Origin: an uncultured Bacteroidota bacterium
GTDB lineage: Bacteria > Bacteroidota > Bacteroidia > Chitinophagales > Chitinophagaceae
Reading direction: 5' to 3'
Assembly (NCBI GenBank): GCA_903831575.1
Contig: CAIKYB010000026.1
Location: 62,001 to 126,000, forward strand
DNA length: 64,000 nucleotides
This document shows, piece after piece, positions 8,931 through 18,747 of this stretch. Under the pieces are notes generated by a model. It was not told the origin of the DNA and did not search any database. It saw only the letters and a program-made list of their open reading frames with translations. Position 1 is the first letter of the stretch. Each line of letters opens with the position of its first letter. Made by a program: the position numbers and the translations under genes.

Positions 8931-9599
8931 ATGAAGATGAGTAAAACAACAATAATAATTATAATTGCCATTAGTCTTATCATTGGTGCATTCGTAGTAA
9001 TATCAAACCAAAATTCAAAAGAAATGACGTTTAAACAAAGAATACTCAAATCATTTTATCCTATAGTCATGTGGTTGGGGAAAAAAGAAAAACAACAAAC
9101 CACAGTATCCATTTCTCCAATAGATTTCTACACTAACACTATTGTTTTGAATGATGGTTCTACTCTTGATTTATCTGTATACAAAGGGAAAAAGATATTG
9201 ATTGTAAATACTGCTTCAAACTGTGGTTTTACAAGACAGTATGAAGCTCTTGAGAAATTATATAACAAACACAAAGACAGTTTAGTATTAATTGCCTTTC
9301 CGTCTAATGATTTTGGACAACAGGAAAAAGGAAGTGACGAAACAATAGCTAAGTTTTGTAAATTAAACTATGGTATAACATTTCCTATTGCTAAAAAAGG
9401 AGTTGTTGTAAAATCCGAAGATCAGCAACAACTATACAAATGGTTAACACACAAGGAGAGTAATGGATGGAACGAAAAAGAACCTACCTGGAATTTTTGC
9501 AAATATATTATCAATGAAAAAGGAGAGCTGACTCATTTCTTTAATTCAGCAGTTGAACCCCTGGGAGAGGAAATTGAAAAGGCGTTGTGGGGGAGATAG
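8931..9599 (+). CDS. Glutathione peroxidase family protein with N-terminal membrane anchor
   Basis: ILIVNTASNCGFTRQYEALEKLY, FPSNDFGQQEKGSDETI, PTWNFCKYIINEKGEL; hydrophobic N-terminus TTIIIIIAISLIIGAFVVI. Confidence 0.93.
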   Translation: MKMSKTTIIIIIAISLIIGAFVVISNQNSKEMTFKQRILKSFYPIVMWLGKKEKQQTTVSISPIDFYTNTIVLNDGSTLDLSVYKGKKILIVNTASNCGFTRQYEALEKLYNKHKDSLVLIAFPSNDFGQQEKGSDETIAKFCKLNYGITFPIAKKGVVVKSEDQQQLYKWLTHKESNGWNEKEPTWNFCKYIINEKGELTHFFNSAVEPLGEEIEKALWGR

Positions 9600-9600
9600 T

Positions 9601-9710
9601 GGTTGAAGGGTTGAAAGGTGGTTGAATGATTGTTGAATAATTGTTGAAAGGCAGGTTGAAGATACCAAATCGCCAAATTAACCAATCATCAAATCAACCA
9701 ATCACCAAAT
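9601..9710. repeat. Intergenic two-part short repeat: GTTGAA units, then CCAAAT/CCAATC units
   Basis: GTTGAA at 9602, 9610, 9621, 9632, 9643, 9655; CCAAAT or CCAATC at 9665, 9673, 9682, 9698, 9705. Confidence 0.7.
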
Positions 9711-10748
9711 TTACAAAGGACATTTCTGATGATAATCAATAATCTCAATGGGAGTGTGCTGGAATTCATAATCTTTATAATGCGCACTGATTTCATCCAA
9801 TACTTCATTAACAGCCTCTGGCGAAGTAAGCGTTACCAATTTATACCTGAATTCTTTTATACCGGGCAATCCTTTTAAATAATTAGTATAATGTCTGCGC
9901 ATTTCATTGATGCCAACTATTGGTCCTTTCCAGTCAACAGATTTGTTTAAATGTTTTTTACAAACTAAAATTCTTTCTTCCAAAGTGGGAGAGGGAAGAA
10001 TTGTTTTGTCTTTTAAATAGGCTTTTATTTCTCTGAAAATCCATGGATAGCCAATAGCAGCGCGACCAATCATGATACCATCAATACCATATCTATTTTT
10101 ATATTCGAATGCTTTTTGAGCGCTGTCAATATCGCCATTTCCAAAAATGGGCATATGTATGCGAGGATTATTTTTTACTTTTCCAATCAAGGTCCAGTCT
10201 GCCTCGCCCTTGTATAATTGAGCCCTGGTTCTTCCATGAATAGACAGCGCTTTTACCCCAACATCTTGTAATCTTTCAGCGACTTCTTCTATATTTTTAG
10301 ATTGGTCATCCCAGCCCAGTCTTGTCTTTACGGTTACGGGCAAGGACGTGCTTTTTACAACAGCTTCGGTTAAACGAATCATCAAATCAATATCTTTCAA
10401 TACTCCTGCACCAGCACCTTTGCTTACGACTTTTTTTACCGGACAGCCAAAGTTGATATCCACCAAATCCGGATTTACGGTTTCACATATTCTTGCACTC
10501 ATCGCCATGGCTTCTTCGTCGCCGCCAAAAATCTGAATGCCAAATGGCCGTTCTTCTTCACTAAAATCAAGCTTCTGCTTACTTTTGATCGCATCTCTTA
10601 TCAAACCTTCGCTGCTGATAAACTCACTGTACATCAAGTCTGCTCCGTTGTCTTTGCAAACAGCTCTGAATGGAGGATCGCTGACATCTTCCATAGGAGC
10701 CAGTAGTAAAGGAAATTCCGGTAGTTCAATATTGCCAATTTTGGGCAT
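9711..10748 (-). CDS. dusB: tRNA-dihydrouridine synthase
   Basis: PLLLAPMEDVSDPPFRAVC, VDINFGCPVKKVVSKGAGAGVL, LPVTVKTRLGWD, DGIMIGRAAIGYPWIF. Confidence 0.95.
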   Translation of the reverse strand: MPKIGNIELPEFPLLLAPMEDVSDPPFRAVCKDNGADLMYSEFISSEGLIRDAIKSKQKLDFSEEERPFGIQIFGGDEEAMAMSARICETVNPDLVDINFGCPVKKVVSKGAGAGVLKDIDLMIRLTEAVVKSTSLPVTVKTRLGWDDQSKNIEEVAERLQDVGVKALSIHGRTRAQLYKGEADWTLIGKVKNNPRIHMPIFGNGDIDSAQKAFEYKNRYGIDGIMIGRAAIGYPWIFREIKAYLKDKTILPSPTLEERILVCKKHLNKSVDWKGPIVGINEMRRHYTNYLKGLPGIKEFRYKLVTLTSPEAVNEVLDEISAHYKDYEFQHTPIEIIDYHQKCPL

Positions 10749-10795
10749 AGTAATTTTGTATATTGCATTGCAAATTTACAACTTAAAGATGGTCT

Positions 10796-11779
10796 ATGCA
10801 ATATAAAAGCAACAAAGGATTTACAGGTTTTGGGCAATTGGGAATGTTGATTCTTTTTCTTGGCCTTGGTCTCATTCTTGCAAGTGTAGTACAATTAATT
10901 ATAGGCTATCAAATGGTGCCTCGGGGAACAACGTTGTCTCAATTGGAAGGAGCCTTGTTGCAAGCAATGAAAGATCCTAAAAATGTACAACTGCTTCGGT
11001 TGTTGCAAATAGCCGGTACATTTTGTGTGATGTTTGTTCCTGCTGTTTTATTTTCTTTGATATGTAATGGTAAAAATCTATTTTGGCTAGGATTCAATAA
11101 ATACTTCAATCTTCACCAGGTTGCAATTGGCTTTTTAATCATATTTGGTGCTAATATTATGGCAGGCCCATTGCAGGATCTTAGCGAAATGGTTGTTTCT
11201 CATTTTGGATCACTAAATGCAATGGCAAAAAATCTCGAACAAGTTTACAATGACCAGGTCGTGATATTAAGCCATCTTAGCGGCTTGCCAGATTTGTTTT
11301 TAGCTATTATTATTATGGCCTTTTTTCCGGCACTTTTTGAGGAACTTTTTTTCAGAGGAGCATTACAAACACTGCTGGTAAAATGGTGGAAAAAACCTTT
11401 GCTGGCAATTATTGTTACAGCTGTAATCTTTAGTTTCATACACATGTCGGTGTATCTTTTTTTGAGTAGAATTATTTTAGGATTTGTATTGGGACTCCTG
11501 TTTCATAAAACCAGAAATATCTGGGTAAATACCATCGCTCATTTTTTGAACAATACCATCGCTGTTATACAGATGTATGTGTTAAGTAATAGCAAAGAAA
11601 AAATAGATGTTTCTAAGTTAGATCCCAAAATAGACTGGTGGTTTGGTGTAATTGCGTTGGGTATTTTGTATGGATTGTTTCTCTTTCTTGATCGGTATTC
11701 TGAAAAGAATAAAATGAAAATACATACAAAAGAACAGGTGTTGTTGGCCAATGAAACCGGAGGCGATTTGATTGCGTAG
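10796..11779 (+). CDS. CPBP family intramembrane metalloprotease
   Basis: Multi-TM; FPALFEELFFRGALQ and FSFIHMSVYLFLSRIILGFVLGLLFHKTRNIWVNTIAHFLNN. Confidence 0.9.
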   Translation: MQYKSNKGFTGFGQLGMLILFLGLGLILASVVQLIIGYQMVPRGTTLSQLEGALLQAMKDPKNVQLLRLLQIAGTFCVMFVPAVLFSLICNGKNLFWLGFNKYFNLHQVAIGFLIIFGANIMAGPLQDLSEMVVSHFGSLNAMAKNLEQVYNDQVVILSHLSGLPDLFLAIIIMAFFPALFEELFFRGALQTLLVKWWKKPLLAIIVTAVIFSFIHMSVYLFLSRIILGFVLGLLFHKTRNIWVNTIAHFLNNTIAVIQMYVLSNSKEKIDVSKLDPKIDWWFGVIALGILYGLFLFLDRYSEKNKMKIHTKEQVLLANETGGDLIA

Positions 11780-11871
11780 TAATATGGTTTTCGAGTATCA
11801 AAAAATGAATACTATTCCAAAGTAAACAAAAAACATCCTGACAGTTAATTTAGAAAAATAGTTATTAGTCA

Positions 11872-13785
11872 ATGAAACAAAAAAAATCGATAAGCAATAC
11901 AAAGATTCAACAAGCTGAAACTTCATCGGGTAATACGATTGCCATTCGAATTATTCTTGCTGTTATCGTTTTGGTGTTGTATGTAAAATCAACTGGTTTT
12001 GAATTTACGCTTGACGATGATATTTTTTATGTAAAACATGAGTCTGTTCAAAAAGGAATTTCAGCAACAGGAGAATTTTTTGCATATGGAAGTATGTACA
12101 AATTTGATGGCACAACAGGCCTACAGCCCTATCGCCCGTTGGCCTTATTGTCTTTTGCAATTGACAAAGAACTATCAGACAATTCGCCTGCAAGAGCACA
12201 TTTGATCAATGTGATTTTATACATATTGCTTCTTCAGGTATTGTTGAGTCTATTGATAAAATTATTTCCTGATATTCATAAAACAATACTGGGTTTTATG
12301 GTGATTCTTTTTGCCGTTCACCCTATTCATACCGAAGTAATTTGCAGTGTAAAAAGCAGGGATGAATTATTAGCAGCATTATTCGCATTCATATCATGGT
12401 ATAAATTTCTACCAAAACAAAAGGGTGAATTAATCAGTAAAAAAAATGCTGTATTCGGCATATTATTTTTCATGATGGCGTTGCTTTCCAAAGAGAGTGC
12501 TATCGCTTTTGCATTGGTTATTCCACTGAGTTATTTTATGTTTTATAAAAATGATGTAAAGAAGTCATTAATAACTTTCGGCTTGCTTTCAATAGGAGCA
12601 GTTGTTTTTTTATTCATGAGACAAACGGCATTCAACAACAGTACGGGAATACCTCATACCATGCAAATTCCCTTGTTGGATAACGTTTTGGCAGGAAACA
12701 ATACTTTCGCACAGGCAACTGCAACAAGAATGGAAATTTTATTTTACAACCTAAAATTACTTTTTGTTCCCTGGCCGTTGAGCTGGGATTATTCTTTCAA
12801 TCAAATTCCATTAGTTGACTGGTCGAATATTTTGCCTTGGGCTGGATTGATCTCCTATTCCTTACTTTTTATTATTGCAATTGTGCAATTTAGAAAAAAG
12901 CCAATTCTTTCTTTCTCTATTTTATTTTTCTTTATAACAAGTTCGCCAACAAACAATTTGTTCTTTCTTAACGGCGCAACAATTGCAGAAAGATTTCTTT
13001 TTGTGCCATCGCTCGCATTCGCTTTTTTTGTTACAAACTTTCTCGCCACTACATTTAAAATAAACACCACTACATTCACTGGAAACAAAAAGAAAATATT
13101 TTCGGCAGCACTCATTTTCATCATGATAATTTCCGCTGGATTAAGTAATGCACGCTGCCCGGATTGGAAAGACAATTTTAGTTTGTTTGAATCCGGTGCA
13201 AAGAATGCACCTAAAAGCAGCCGAACAAATGCCGCTCTTGCTAGTGAATACATGAATAAAGCAGAAAAAGAAAGCGATGTTGTTTTGAGAAAAGAATATG
13301 TAGACAGTTCTATTTCTTTTTATAAAAAAAGCCTGGCTATTTTCCCAATGAACTCTGATGCTTCCTATAAAGTTGGCCTTATTTATTCCATGTATAACGA
13401 TACAACACAAGCCATTAAGTATTATAAACTATCTCTTGACGCTACACCTCAACAAATATATGCGCTCAATAATTTGGCTTGTATTTACTCCAATCAAAAA
13501 AATTATGATTCAGCTATTTATTATTTTGGTCGTTCTTATGTTGCTGACTCTACAAATGAAATGACTACAACGAATCTTGTCATCTCTAATTTTTCGAAGG
13601 GCAATGATGACCAGGTTATTTATTTTGGAAATAGAACACTTGAACTTAATGCTAAAAACAAAACCGTTTTGGAGATATTGGCTAAATCCTGGGAAAGAAA
13701 AGGAAATGCAGCAATGGTAGAAAAATATCTTCAAATGACAAAAGACCTGCAGAGTAACATCAATCCTTCTTATCTTAACAAATAA
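11872..13785 (+). CDS. TMTC-like membrane protein: GT-C-type transmembrane domain with C-terminal TPRs
   Basis: FTLDDDIFYV; HPIHTEVICSVKSRDELLAALFAFISW; many TM segments, then TPR-like repeats (SDASYKVGLIYSMYNDTTQAIKYYKLSL...ALNNLACIYSNQKNYDSAIYYFGRS). Confidence 0.75.
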   Translation: MKQKKSISNTKIQQAETSSGNTIAIRIILAVIVLVLYVKSTGFEFTLDDDIFYVKHESVQKGISATGEFFAYGSMYKFDGTTGLQPYRPLALLSFAIDKELSDNSPARAHLINVILYILLLQVLLSLLIKLFPDIHKTILGFMVILFAVHPIHTEVICSVKSRDELLAALFAFISWYKFLPKQKGELISKKNAVFGILFFMMALLSKESAIAFALVIPLSYFMFYKNDVKKSLITFGLLSIGAVVFLFMRQTAFNNSTGIPHTMQIPLLDNVLAGNNTFAQATATRMEILFYNLKLLFVPWPLSWDYSFNQIPLVDWSNILPWAGLISYSLLFIIAIVQFRKKPILSFSILFFFITSSPTNNLFFLNGATIAERFLFVPSLAFAFFVTNFLATTFKINTTTFTGNKKKIFSAALIFIMIISAGLSNARCPDWKDNFSLFESGAKNAPKSSRTNAALASEYMNKAEKESDVVLRKEYVDSSISFYKKSLAIFPMNSDASYKVGLIYSMYNDTTQAIKYYKLSLDATPQQIYALNNLACIYSNQKNYDSAIYYFGRSYVADSTNEMTTTNLVISNFSKGNDDQVIYFGNRTLELNAKNKTVLEILAKSWERKGNAAMVEKYLQMTKDLQSNINPSYLNK

Positions 13786-13793
13786 AAAATCAA

Positions 13794-14495
13794 TTGGCAC
13801 TAAATATTCAAACATTCAAAACGAGAGCATTAACAGCAATAGCATTTGTTGCTGTGATGTTATCAGGTTTATTAATTAATGGCTTTTTATTCAGTTTATT
13901 ATTTCTGGTTATCCTAGTTGGTTGTTTATGGGAGTTTTCAAAAATCAATAAAATAATCAATCAAAAAATCAGCATCAAATTTTATTTCGCTGCTCTTTTT
14001 TATATCGTTTGTCCTATAATCATGATGTTGGGCTTGGCCTCTGATTTCCATTACATGGATTTGATTTTCAAAGCAAAATATTATCCAGCCTTACCTTGCT
14101 TAATTATTTTTTCTATTTGGATTAATGACACGATGGCTTATTTAGTAGGTTCATTTATTGGTAAAACACCATTTAGTAGTATATCTCCCAAAAAAACATG
14201 GGAGGGAACAATCGGAGGTGCAGTACTTTGTGTGGCAACTATTGCTTTATATACCATTCTGTTTGATCCTAATCATGAATTCACCTTAAAATTCAATATT
14301 ACAATAGCATTTATTTGCTCCGTTTTTGGTACGATAGGAGATTTGTTGGAAAGCAAATTAAAGAGAATGGCAAATATAAAAGACAGCGGTAGTTTAATGC
14401 CAGGACATGGAGGCTTTTTGGATCGTTTTGATTCTTTGCTAATTGCCGTTCCTGCAGTTTGTCTTTATATAGTAATTTTATTTTTATTCTGCTAG
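13794..14495 (+). CDS. cdsA: Phosphatidate cytidylyltransferase (TTG start)
   Basis: Multi-TM; SPKKTWEGTIGGAV, GDLLESKLKRMANIKDSGSLMPGHGGFLDRFDSLL signature. Confidence 0.95.
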   Translation: MALNIQTFKTRALTAIAFVAVMLSGLLINGFLFSLLFLVILVGCLWEFSKINKIINQKISIKFYFAALFYIVCPIIMMLGLASDFHYMDLIFKAKYYPALPCLIIFSIWINDTMAYLVGSFIGKTPFSSISPKKTWEGTIGGAVLCVATIALYTILFDPNHEFTLKFNITIAFICSVFGTIGDLLESKLKRMANIKDSGSLMPGHGGFLDRFDSLLIAVPAVCLYIVILFLFC

Positions 14496-14536
14496 TTTTA
14501 ATTTCTTAATAGTATTTTTATCATTCAAAAAAATAT

Positions 14537-15193
14537 ATGACTATACATCGTGAGGGTACCAAAACCATTTTATATACTGCATTGTTTTTAGCAGGATTAA
14601 ATTTTGGACTACTTAAATTAATGGGTTGTGATTATTGTTGGATTTCTACTTCAATCCTAGTGCTATCTGTTGCATTATGGCTTTTTATTATTTCCTTTTT
14701 TAGAATCCCTAATCGCAAACTTACTATTGACGACCTTTTAATTGTTGCGCCAGCAGATGGTAAAGTCGTTGTAATCGAAGAAGTTGTTGATCCGGAATAC
14801 TTTAAAGACAAAAGATTGCAGGTGTCAATATTTATGAGCCCTGCCAATGTTCATGTTAATAGAAATCCAATTTCAGGGGAAGTTATTTACAGCCAGTATC
14901 ACAAAGGAAAATATTTAGTGGCATGGAATCCAAAATCTTCAACCGAAAACGAACGCCATTCTGTTGTATTAAGAAAGGGGGATAAAGCAATTTTAGTCAA
15001 ACAAATTGCAGGCGCTTTAGCTAAAAGGATCGTAAACTACCTTAAAGTTGGTCAAAATGTCAAGCAAACTGAAGAAATGGGCTTTATTAAGTTTGGTAGT
15101 AGGGTGGATTTATTATTGCCAATAGGTACCAAACTTAATGTTTCATTAAACGAAACGGTTAAAGGTGGAGTTACCATAATAGGAGTTTTATAA
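14537..15193 (+). CDS. psd: Phosphatidylserine decarboxylase family protein
   Basis: VAPADGKVVVIEEV, IFMSPANVHVNRNPISGEV, MGFIKFGSRVDLLLP (GSR cleavage-site region); adjacent to cdsA. Confidence 0.93.
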   Translation: MTIHREGTKTILYTALFLAGLNFGLLKLMGCDYCWISTSILVLSVALWLFIISFFRIPNRKLTIDDLLIVAPADGKVVVIEEVVDPEYFKDKRLQVSIFMSPANVHVNRNPISGEVIYSQYHKGKYLVAWNPKSSTENERHSVVLRKGDKAILVKQIAGALAKRIVNYLKVGQNVKQTEEMGFIKFGSRVDLLLPIGTKLNVSLNETVKGGVTIIGVL

Positions 15194-15271
15194 ATTTAAC
15201 AGAAACTGCTATTTGAATTGTATCATTTTATGCATAAATTTACTTTCTATTAAACATCAAAAAAAATAATT

Positions 15272-15460
15272 ATGAAAAAAGTATTAATGTTATTATCTGC
15301 TGCTTTATTAATTACTGGCATTTCTTTTGCTCAGGATAAAGACAAAAAGAAAAAATGTGCAAAAGGAAAAACTTGTTGCCAAAAATCAAAACATTGCAGT
15401 AAGGATAAAGAGAAAGAAGAAAAAACTGCAGAAATGAAACCAGAATCAAAATCTAACTAA
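15272..15460 (+). CDS. Small secreted Lys/Cys-rich protein, unknown function
   Basis: Signal peptide MKKVLMLLSAALLITGISFAQ, then DKDKKKKCAKGKTCCQKSKHCSKDKEKEEK. Confidence 0.7.
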   Translation: MKKVLMLLSAALLITGISFAQDKDKKKKCAKGKTCCQKSKHCSKDKEKEEKTAEMKPESKSN

Positions 15461-15483
15461 GAGATTTATTAATTTAGTATTAG

Positions 15484-15510
15484 AGCCCTCTTCAATTGGA
15501 GGGCTTTTTT
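15484..15510. terminator. Terminator between convergent small secreted-protein and yjjG genes
   Basis: AGCCCTC (15484-15490) / GAGGGCT (15499-15505), then a T-run. Confidence 0.8.
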
Positions 15511-16210
15511 ATTTAAAAATATTTTCAAGTTCATTAAGATGTGTAATGGTGTAGGTAGGTTCTATATCAGTTGTAGCATTGATGTGGTTCACGAATATAG
15601 CATCCATTCCAGCGTTTTTTGCCCCTTTAATATCCGCTTCCAGATTATCGCCAATCATTATAGATTCCGTTAATAAAGCATTCGCCTTTTGTAAAGCGTA
15701 TTCAAATATTTCTTTTTCCGGCTTCATGCTATTGCTGGCTTCTGAGGTAATGACATGGGTAAAAAAATGTTCAATTTTACTGTTTCTTAATTTACTCCAT
15801 TGCGTTTTTTCGAAACCATTCGTGATCAGGTGAAGGGTATAATTTTTTTGAGTCAGATAATTTAAAATCTCCACCGAATAATCAAACATGGCTGTTTTTG
15901 TAGGAAGTACTTCAAGAAAACGATAGCCCATTTTTTTTGACATTGCTTCATCTCCAATTTTATATTCCAAAAGTGTCCGCCACATTCTTTTCCATTTCAA
16001 CTCATCTGAACTGATAAATCCATTTTGATATCTGTCCCAAAGAATTTTGTTGTGATGCGAATATTTTTCATAAAAGGAATTAAAATCCTCCGTCACTATT
16101 GTATTTAAGTCAAACTCATAAAAAACATCTGATAAGGCTATTTTTGCATTGGTGTCAAAATCCCATAAGGTATGATCTAGGTCGAAAAAAAGATGATTAT
16201 ATTTCCTCAT
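15509..16210 (-). CDS. YjjG-family HAD hydrolase (noncanonical pyrimidine nucleotidase)
   Basis: HLFFDLDHTLWDFDTNA, LHLITNGFEKTQWSKL, MIGDNLEADIKGAKNAGM. Confidence 0.92.
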   Translation of the reverse strand: MRKYNHLFFDLDHTLWDFDTNAKIALSDVFYEFDLNTIVTEDFNSFYEKYSHHNKILWDRYQNGFISSDELKWKRMWRTLLEYKIGDEAMSKKMGYRFLEVLPTKTAMFDYSVEILNYLTQKNYTLHLITNGFEKTQWSKLRNSKIEHFFTHVITSEASNSMKPEKEIFEYALQKANALLTESIMIGDNLEADIKGAKNAGMDAIFVNHINATTDIEPTYTITHLNELENIFK

Positions 16211-16297
16211 TATTAGGTGTTAACTATTAGTCAAACGATCTTTATCTTTATACTTTATGCGCGAAGGTACTTATTAATGATTATTTAATTTATTTGT

Positions 16298-16996
16298 ATG
16301 ATAGTAATAATAACAGGAGGGAGCAGAGGTATCGGAAAAGCAACTGCTATAAAATTTGCTTCAGCTGGTCACAGGGTAATCTTGTGCTCGAGGAATATGG
16401 ACTCTTTGCTCCATGCCAAAAAAGAAATAGACAATCAATTTCCAAATGCTCAGGTTGATTTATTTGCAGCAGATCTTTCCCAGAAAGCAGCAGTACAAAA
16501 ATTTGCTGCATTTTGTTTGGAAATTGGCACTCCTGATATTTTAATAAACAATGCTGGTATTTATACTCCCGGAAATTGTATGGATGAACCAGATGAAGCA
16601 ATGGAGAAGTTGATGGGTATTAACTTTTACAGTGCGTATCATCTTACCAGAGCACTTTTGCCTTCCATGATGAGCAAAAAAACCGGCCATATCTTTAATA
16701 TGTGTTCCATCGCATCATTAAAAGCGTATGAGGGTGGTGGTGGGTATAGCGTCAGTAAATTTGCTTTGAATGGCTTTACCCAGAATCTCCGACATGAATT
16801 AAAAACGTATGGAATAAAAGTGACTGCAGTGTTCCTTGGTGCCGTTTTAACTGATACTTGGGGCGGTTTTGACAATAGTAATAACAGAATTATGGAAACC
16901 AGTGATATTGTAGAAATGATGTTTACATCTGCTCATCTTTCTATACAAGCTGTTGTGGAGGAAATTGTCATACGACCTCAATTAGGCGATTTGTAA
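16298..16996 (+). CDS. SDR family NAD(P)-dependent oxidoreductase
   Basis: IVIITGGSRGIGKATA, ILINNAGIYTPG, YSVSKFALNGF. Confidence 0.95.
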   Translation: MIVIITGGSRGIGKATAIKFASAGHRVILCSRNMDSLLHAKKEIDNQFPNAQVDLFAADLSQKAAVQKFAAFCLEIGTPDILINNAGIYTPGNCMDEPDEAMEKLMGINFYSAYHLTRALLPSMMSKKTGHIFNMCSIASLKAYEGGGGYSVSKFALNGFTQNLRHELKTYGIKVTAVFLGAVLTDTWGGFDNSNNRIMETSDIVEMMFTSAHLSIQAVVEEIVIRPQLGDL

Positions 16997-17015
16997 CTAT
17001 AAACTTTTGCAGAAA

Positions 17016-17723
17016 CTACAGATTGGTGAATTTATAGCCAATGCCTCTTACAGAATGAAAATAAATAGGACTTCGGCTATCCTTTTCAAAATATTTTCTA
17101 AAGTTTAAAATAAAATTATCGATTGTTCGGGTAGTAGGGTATACATTATATCCCCATACGGCCTGCAATATTTTTTCTCTTGTCACTACTTCATTTTTAT
17201 GTTCAATGAGTAGTTTTAATAACATAGCTTCTTTTTTTGTTAACGTGATTTGCTCGCCACTTTTATTGCTGCAAACAAGACTATTAAAATCAATAGTATT
17301 TCCCCCGAATGAATAGACGTCCTGAAGGTTACTTTTGGTTGAAAGTACCTCATTTTTTTTGATAAGTTTTTCTACTCTCAGTAACAATTCTTCAAGATTA
17401 AATGGTTTTGTCAAGTAATCATCTGCTCCTTTTTTTAAACCAAGAACCCTGTCGGCACTAGTGTTTTTTGCGCTTAAAATTAAAATAGGGGTGAGGATAT
17501 GCTGTAGTCGCACAGATTCGCAAACTGAAATGCCGTCAAGCTCCGGAAGCATAACATCTAAAATAATCAAATCGAAATATTCTTTGTGAATCATTTTCAA
17601 GGCGTTAGCCCCATCAAAACTGCTGCTGATTTCGTAGCCTTCTAATTCCAAATTCAGCTTAAGCGCTTCGTGAAGATTTTCCTCATCTTCAACCAATAGT
17701 ATTGAATATTTCTTTTTCGGCAT
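17016..17723 (-). CDS. OmpR-family response regulator transcription factor
   Basis: YSILLVEDEENLHEALK, LIILDVMLPELDG, winged-helix C-terminus TTRTIDNFILNFRKYFE...SVRGIGYKF. Start at the MPKKKYS codon is preferred over the track start at 17753. Confidence 0.95.
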   Translation of the reverse strand: MPKKKYSILLVEDEENLHEALKLNLELEGYEISSSFDGANALKMIHKEYFDLIILDVMLPELDGISVCESVRLQHILTPILILSAKNTSADRVLGLKKGADDYLTKPFNLEELLLRVEKLIKKNEVLSTKSNLQDVYSFGGNTIDFNSLVCSNKSGEQITLTKKEAMLLKLLIEHKNEVVTREKILQAVWGYNVYPTTRTIDNFILNFRKYFEKDSRSPIYFHSVRGIGYKFTNL

Positions 17724-17730
17724 GCCGTAG

Positions 17731-18708
17731 TTACACAATGGTTTTAAATTCAATGATAAATTTTGACCCCCTTGGGAAATTGTCTTCTATCTTAATTCTA
17801 CCTTGATGGGTATCAATTATTCTTTTAACTAAAAATAATCCTAATCCGGTCCCTTTGGCTTTTTGTGTTGCTTCTTTACCGAGTCTATAAAACTTTTTAA
17901 ATACTTTTTGTTTTTCATCATGGCTAATGCCATTGCCCTCGTCGATTACAGTAGCCCAACATTCTTTATTTTTTTTATCAGCAGTTAATCTGATTGCAGT
18001 ATCTTTTGGCGAATATTTGTAAGCGTTATCAATTAAATTATTGAATACCATTTGTAATAAAAATTCATCCCCTAAAATATACATGTTCTCATTTATTTCA
18101 GCAATAATATTCTTTTGAGGAAACCGACTTTTAAAGTCTCTTATACAGCTTTCAATGATTTCACTTAGATTTATTTTTTCAGCAACAACCTTATAACCAT
18201 TGGCTTCCATTTGATAAGAAAGCAGCAGATTATTACATAAAGCATTGAGTCTGTTAGCTTCTTCCAAAGTATTGTTTATTAAACGCTCTTGCTGTGTTTG
18301 ATCAAGTTTTCTTTTCTGTAAGGTTTCTAGGTTTAATTTTGAAACAGCAATTGGAGTTTTTAATTCATGTGTTATCGCCATCATGAAATTTTGTTGCTGT
18401 TCACTTATTTTCAATTGTTTATTTACCGCTTTGAATAAAAAGATCGCGCCTGCAGAGATGAGTAATAAAAAGATGGCACCTTCTCCAATATATTGAGCGG
18501 TTTTTCTTTTTTGTTCATCAATTATTCGGGTGTATTGTAATTCGAATTTTGCATCTTCTTGTTTTAAAAGATGAATCTTTGATAAAGTCATTTGATTATT
18601 CTGCTGGGAAAGCGCAATGAACCACCAAACCAATGCAGAGATAATGTAGCACAGGAGAAACCAATAAATAAAAAAGATAGTTCTTATTTTCCTTGATTTA
18701 TTGGCCAT
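17731..18708 (-). CDS. Sensor histidine kinase
   Basis: Two TMs, FMMAITHELKTPIAVSKLNLETLQ (H-box), LIDNAYKYSP (N-box), GTGLGLFLVKRIIDTHQG (G-box). Confidence 0.96.
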   Translation of the reverse strand: MANKSRKIRTIFFIYWFLLCYIISALVWWFIALSQQNNQMTLSKIHLLKQEDAKFELQYTRIIDEQKRKTAQYIGEGAIFLLLISAGAIFLFKAVNKQLKISEQQQNFMMAITHELKTPIAVSKLNLETLQKRKLDQTQQERLINNTLEEANRLNALCNNLLLSYQMEANGYKVVAEKINLSEIIESCIRDFKSRFPQKNIIAEINENMYILGDEFLLQMVFNNLIDNAYKYSPKDTAIRLTADKKNKECWATVIDEGNGISHDEKQKVFKKFYRLGKEATQKAKGTGLGLFLVKRIIDTHQGRIKIEDNFPRGSKFIIEFKTIV

Positions 18709-18747
18709 ATTATTGAAAAGGTAAGGAGTGTTTTAATAGAGAGGAAA

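Noticed and set aside
9601-9710. Possible CRISPR array from regularly spaced short repeats
   Set aside because: Units are 6-8 nt with 8-12 nt spacing, far too short for CRISPR; no cas genes nearby.
10537-10806. 89-aa plus-strand ORF in dusB
   Set aside because: Antisense to dusB, which has strong motifs.
10796-11779. CPBP protease as a possible phage-abortive-infection (Abi) system
   Set aside because: No linked defence genes; CPBP proteases are common housekeeping membrane proteins.
12855-13253. 132-aa minus-strand ORF inside the TMTC-like gene
   Set aside because: Antisense to a well-supported coding region, no start context or motif.
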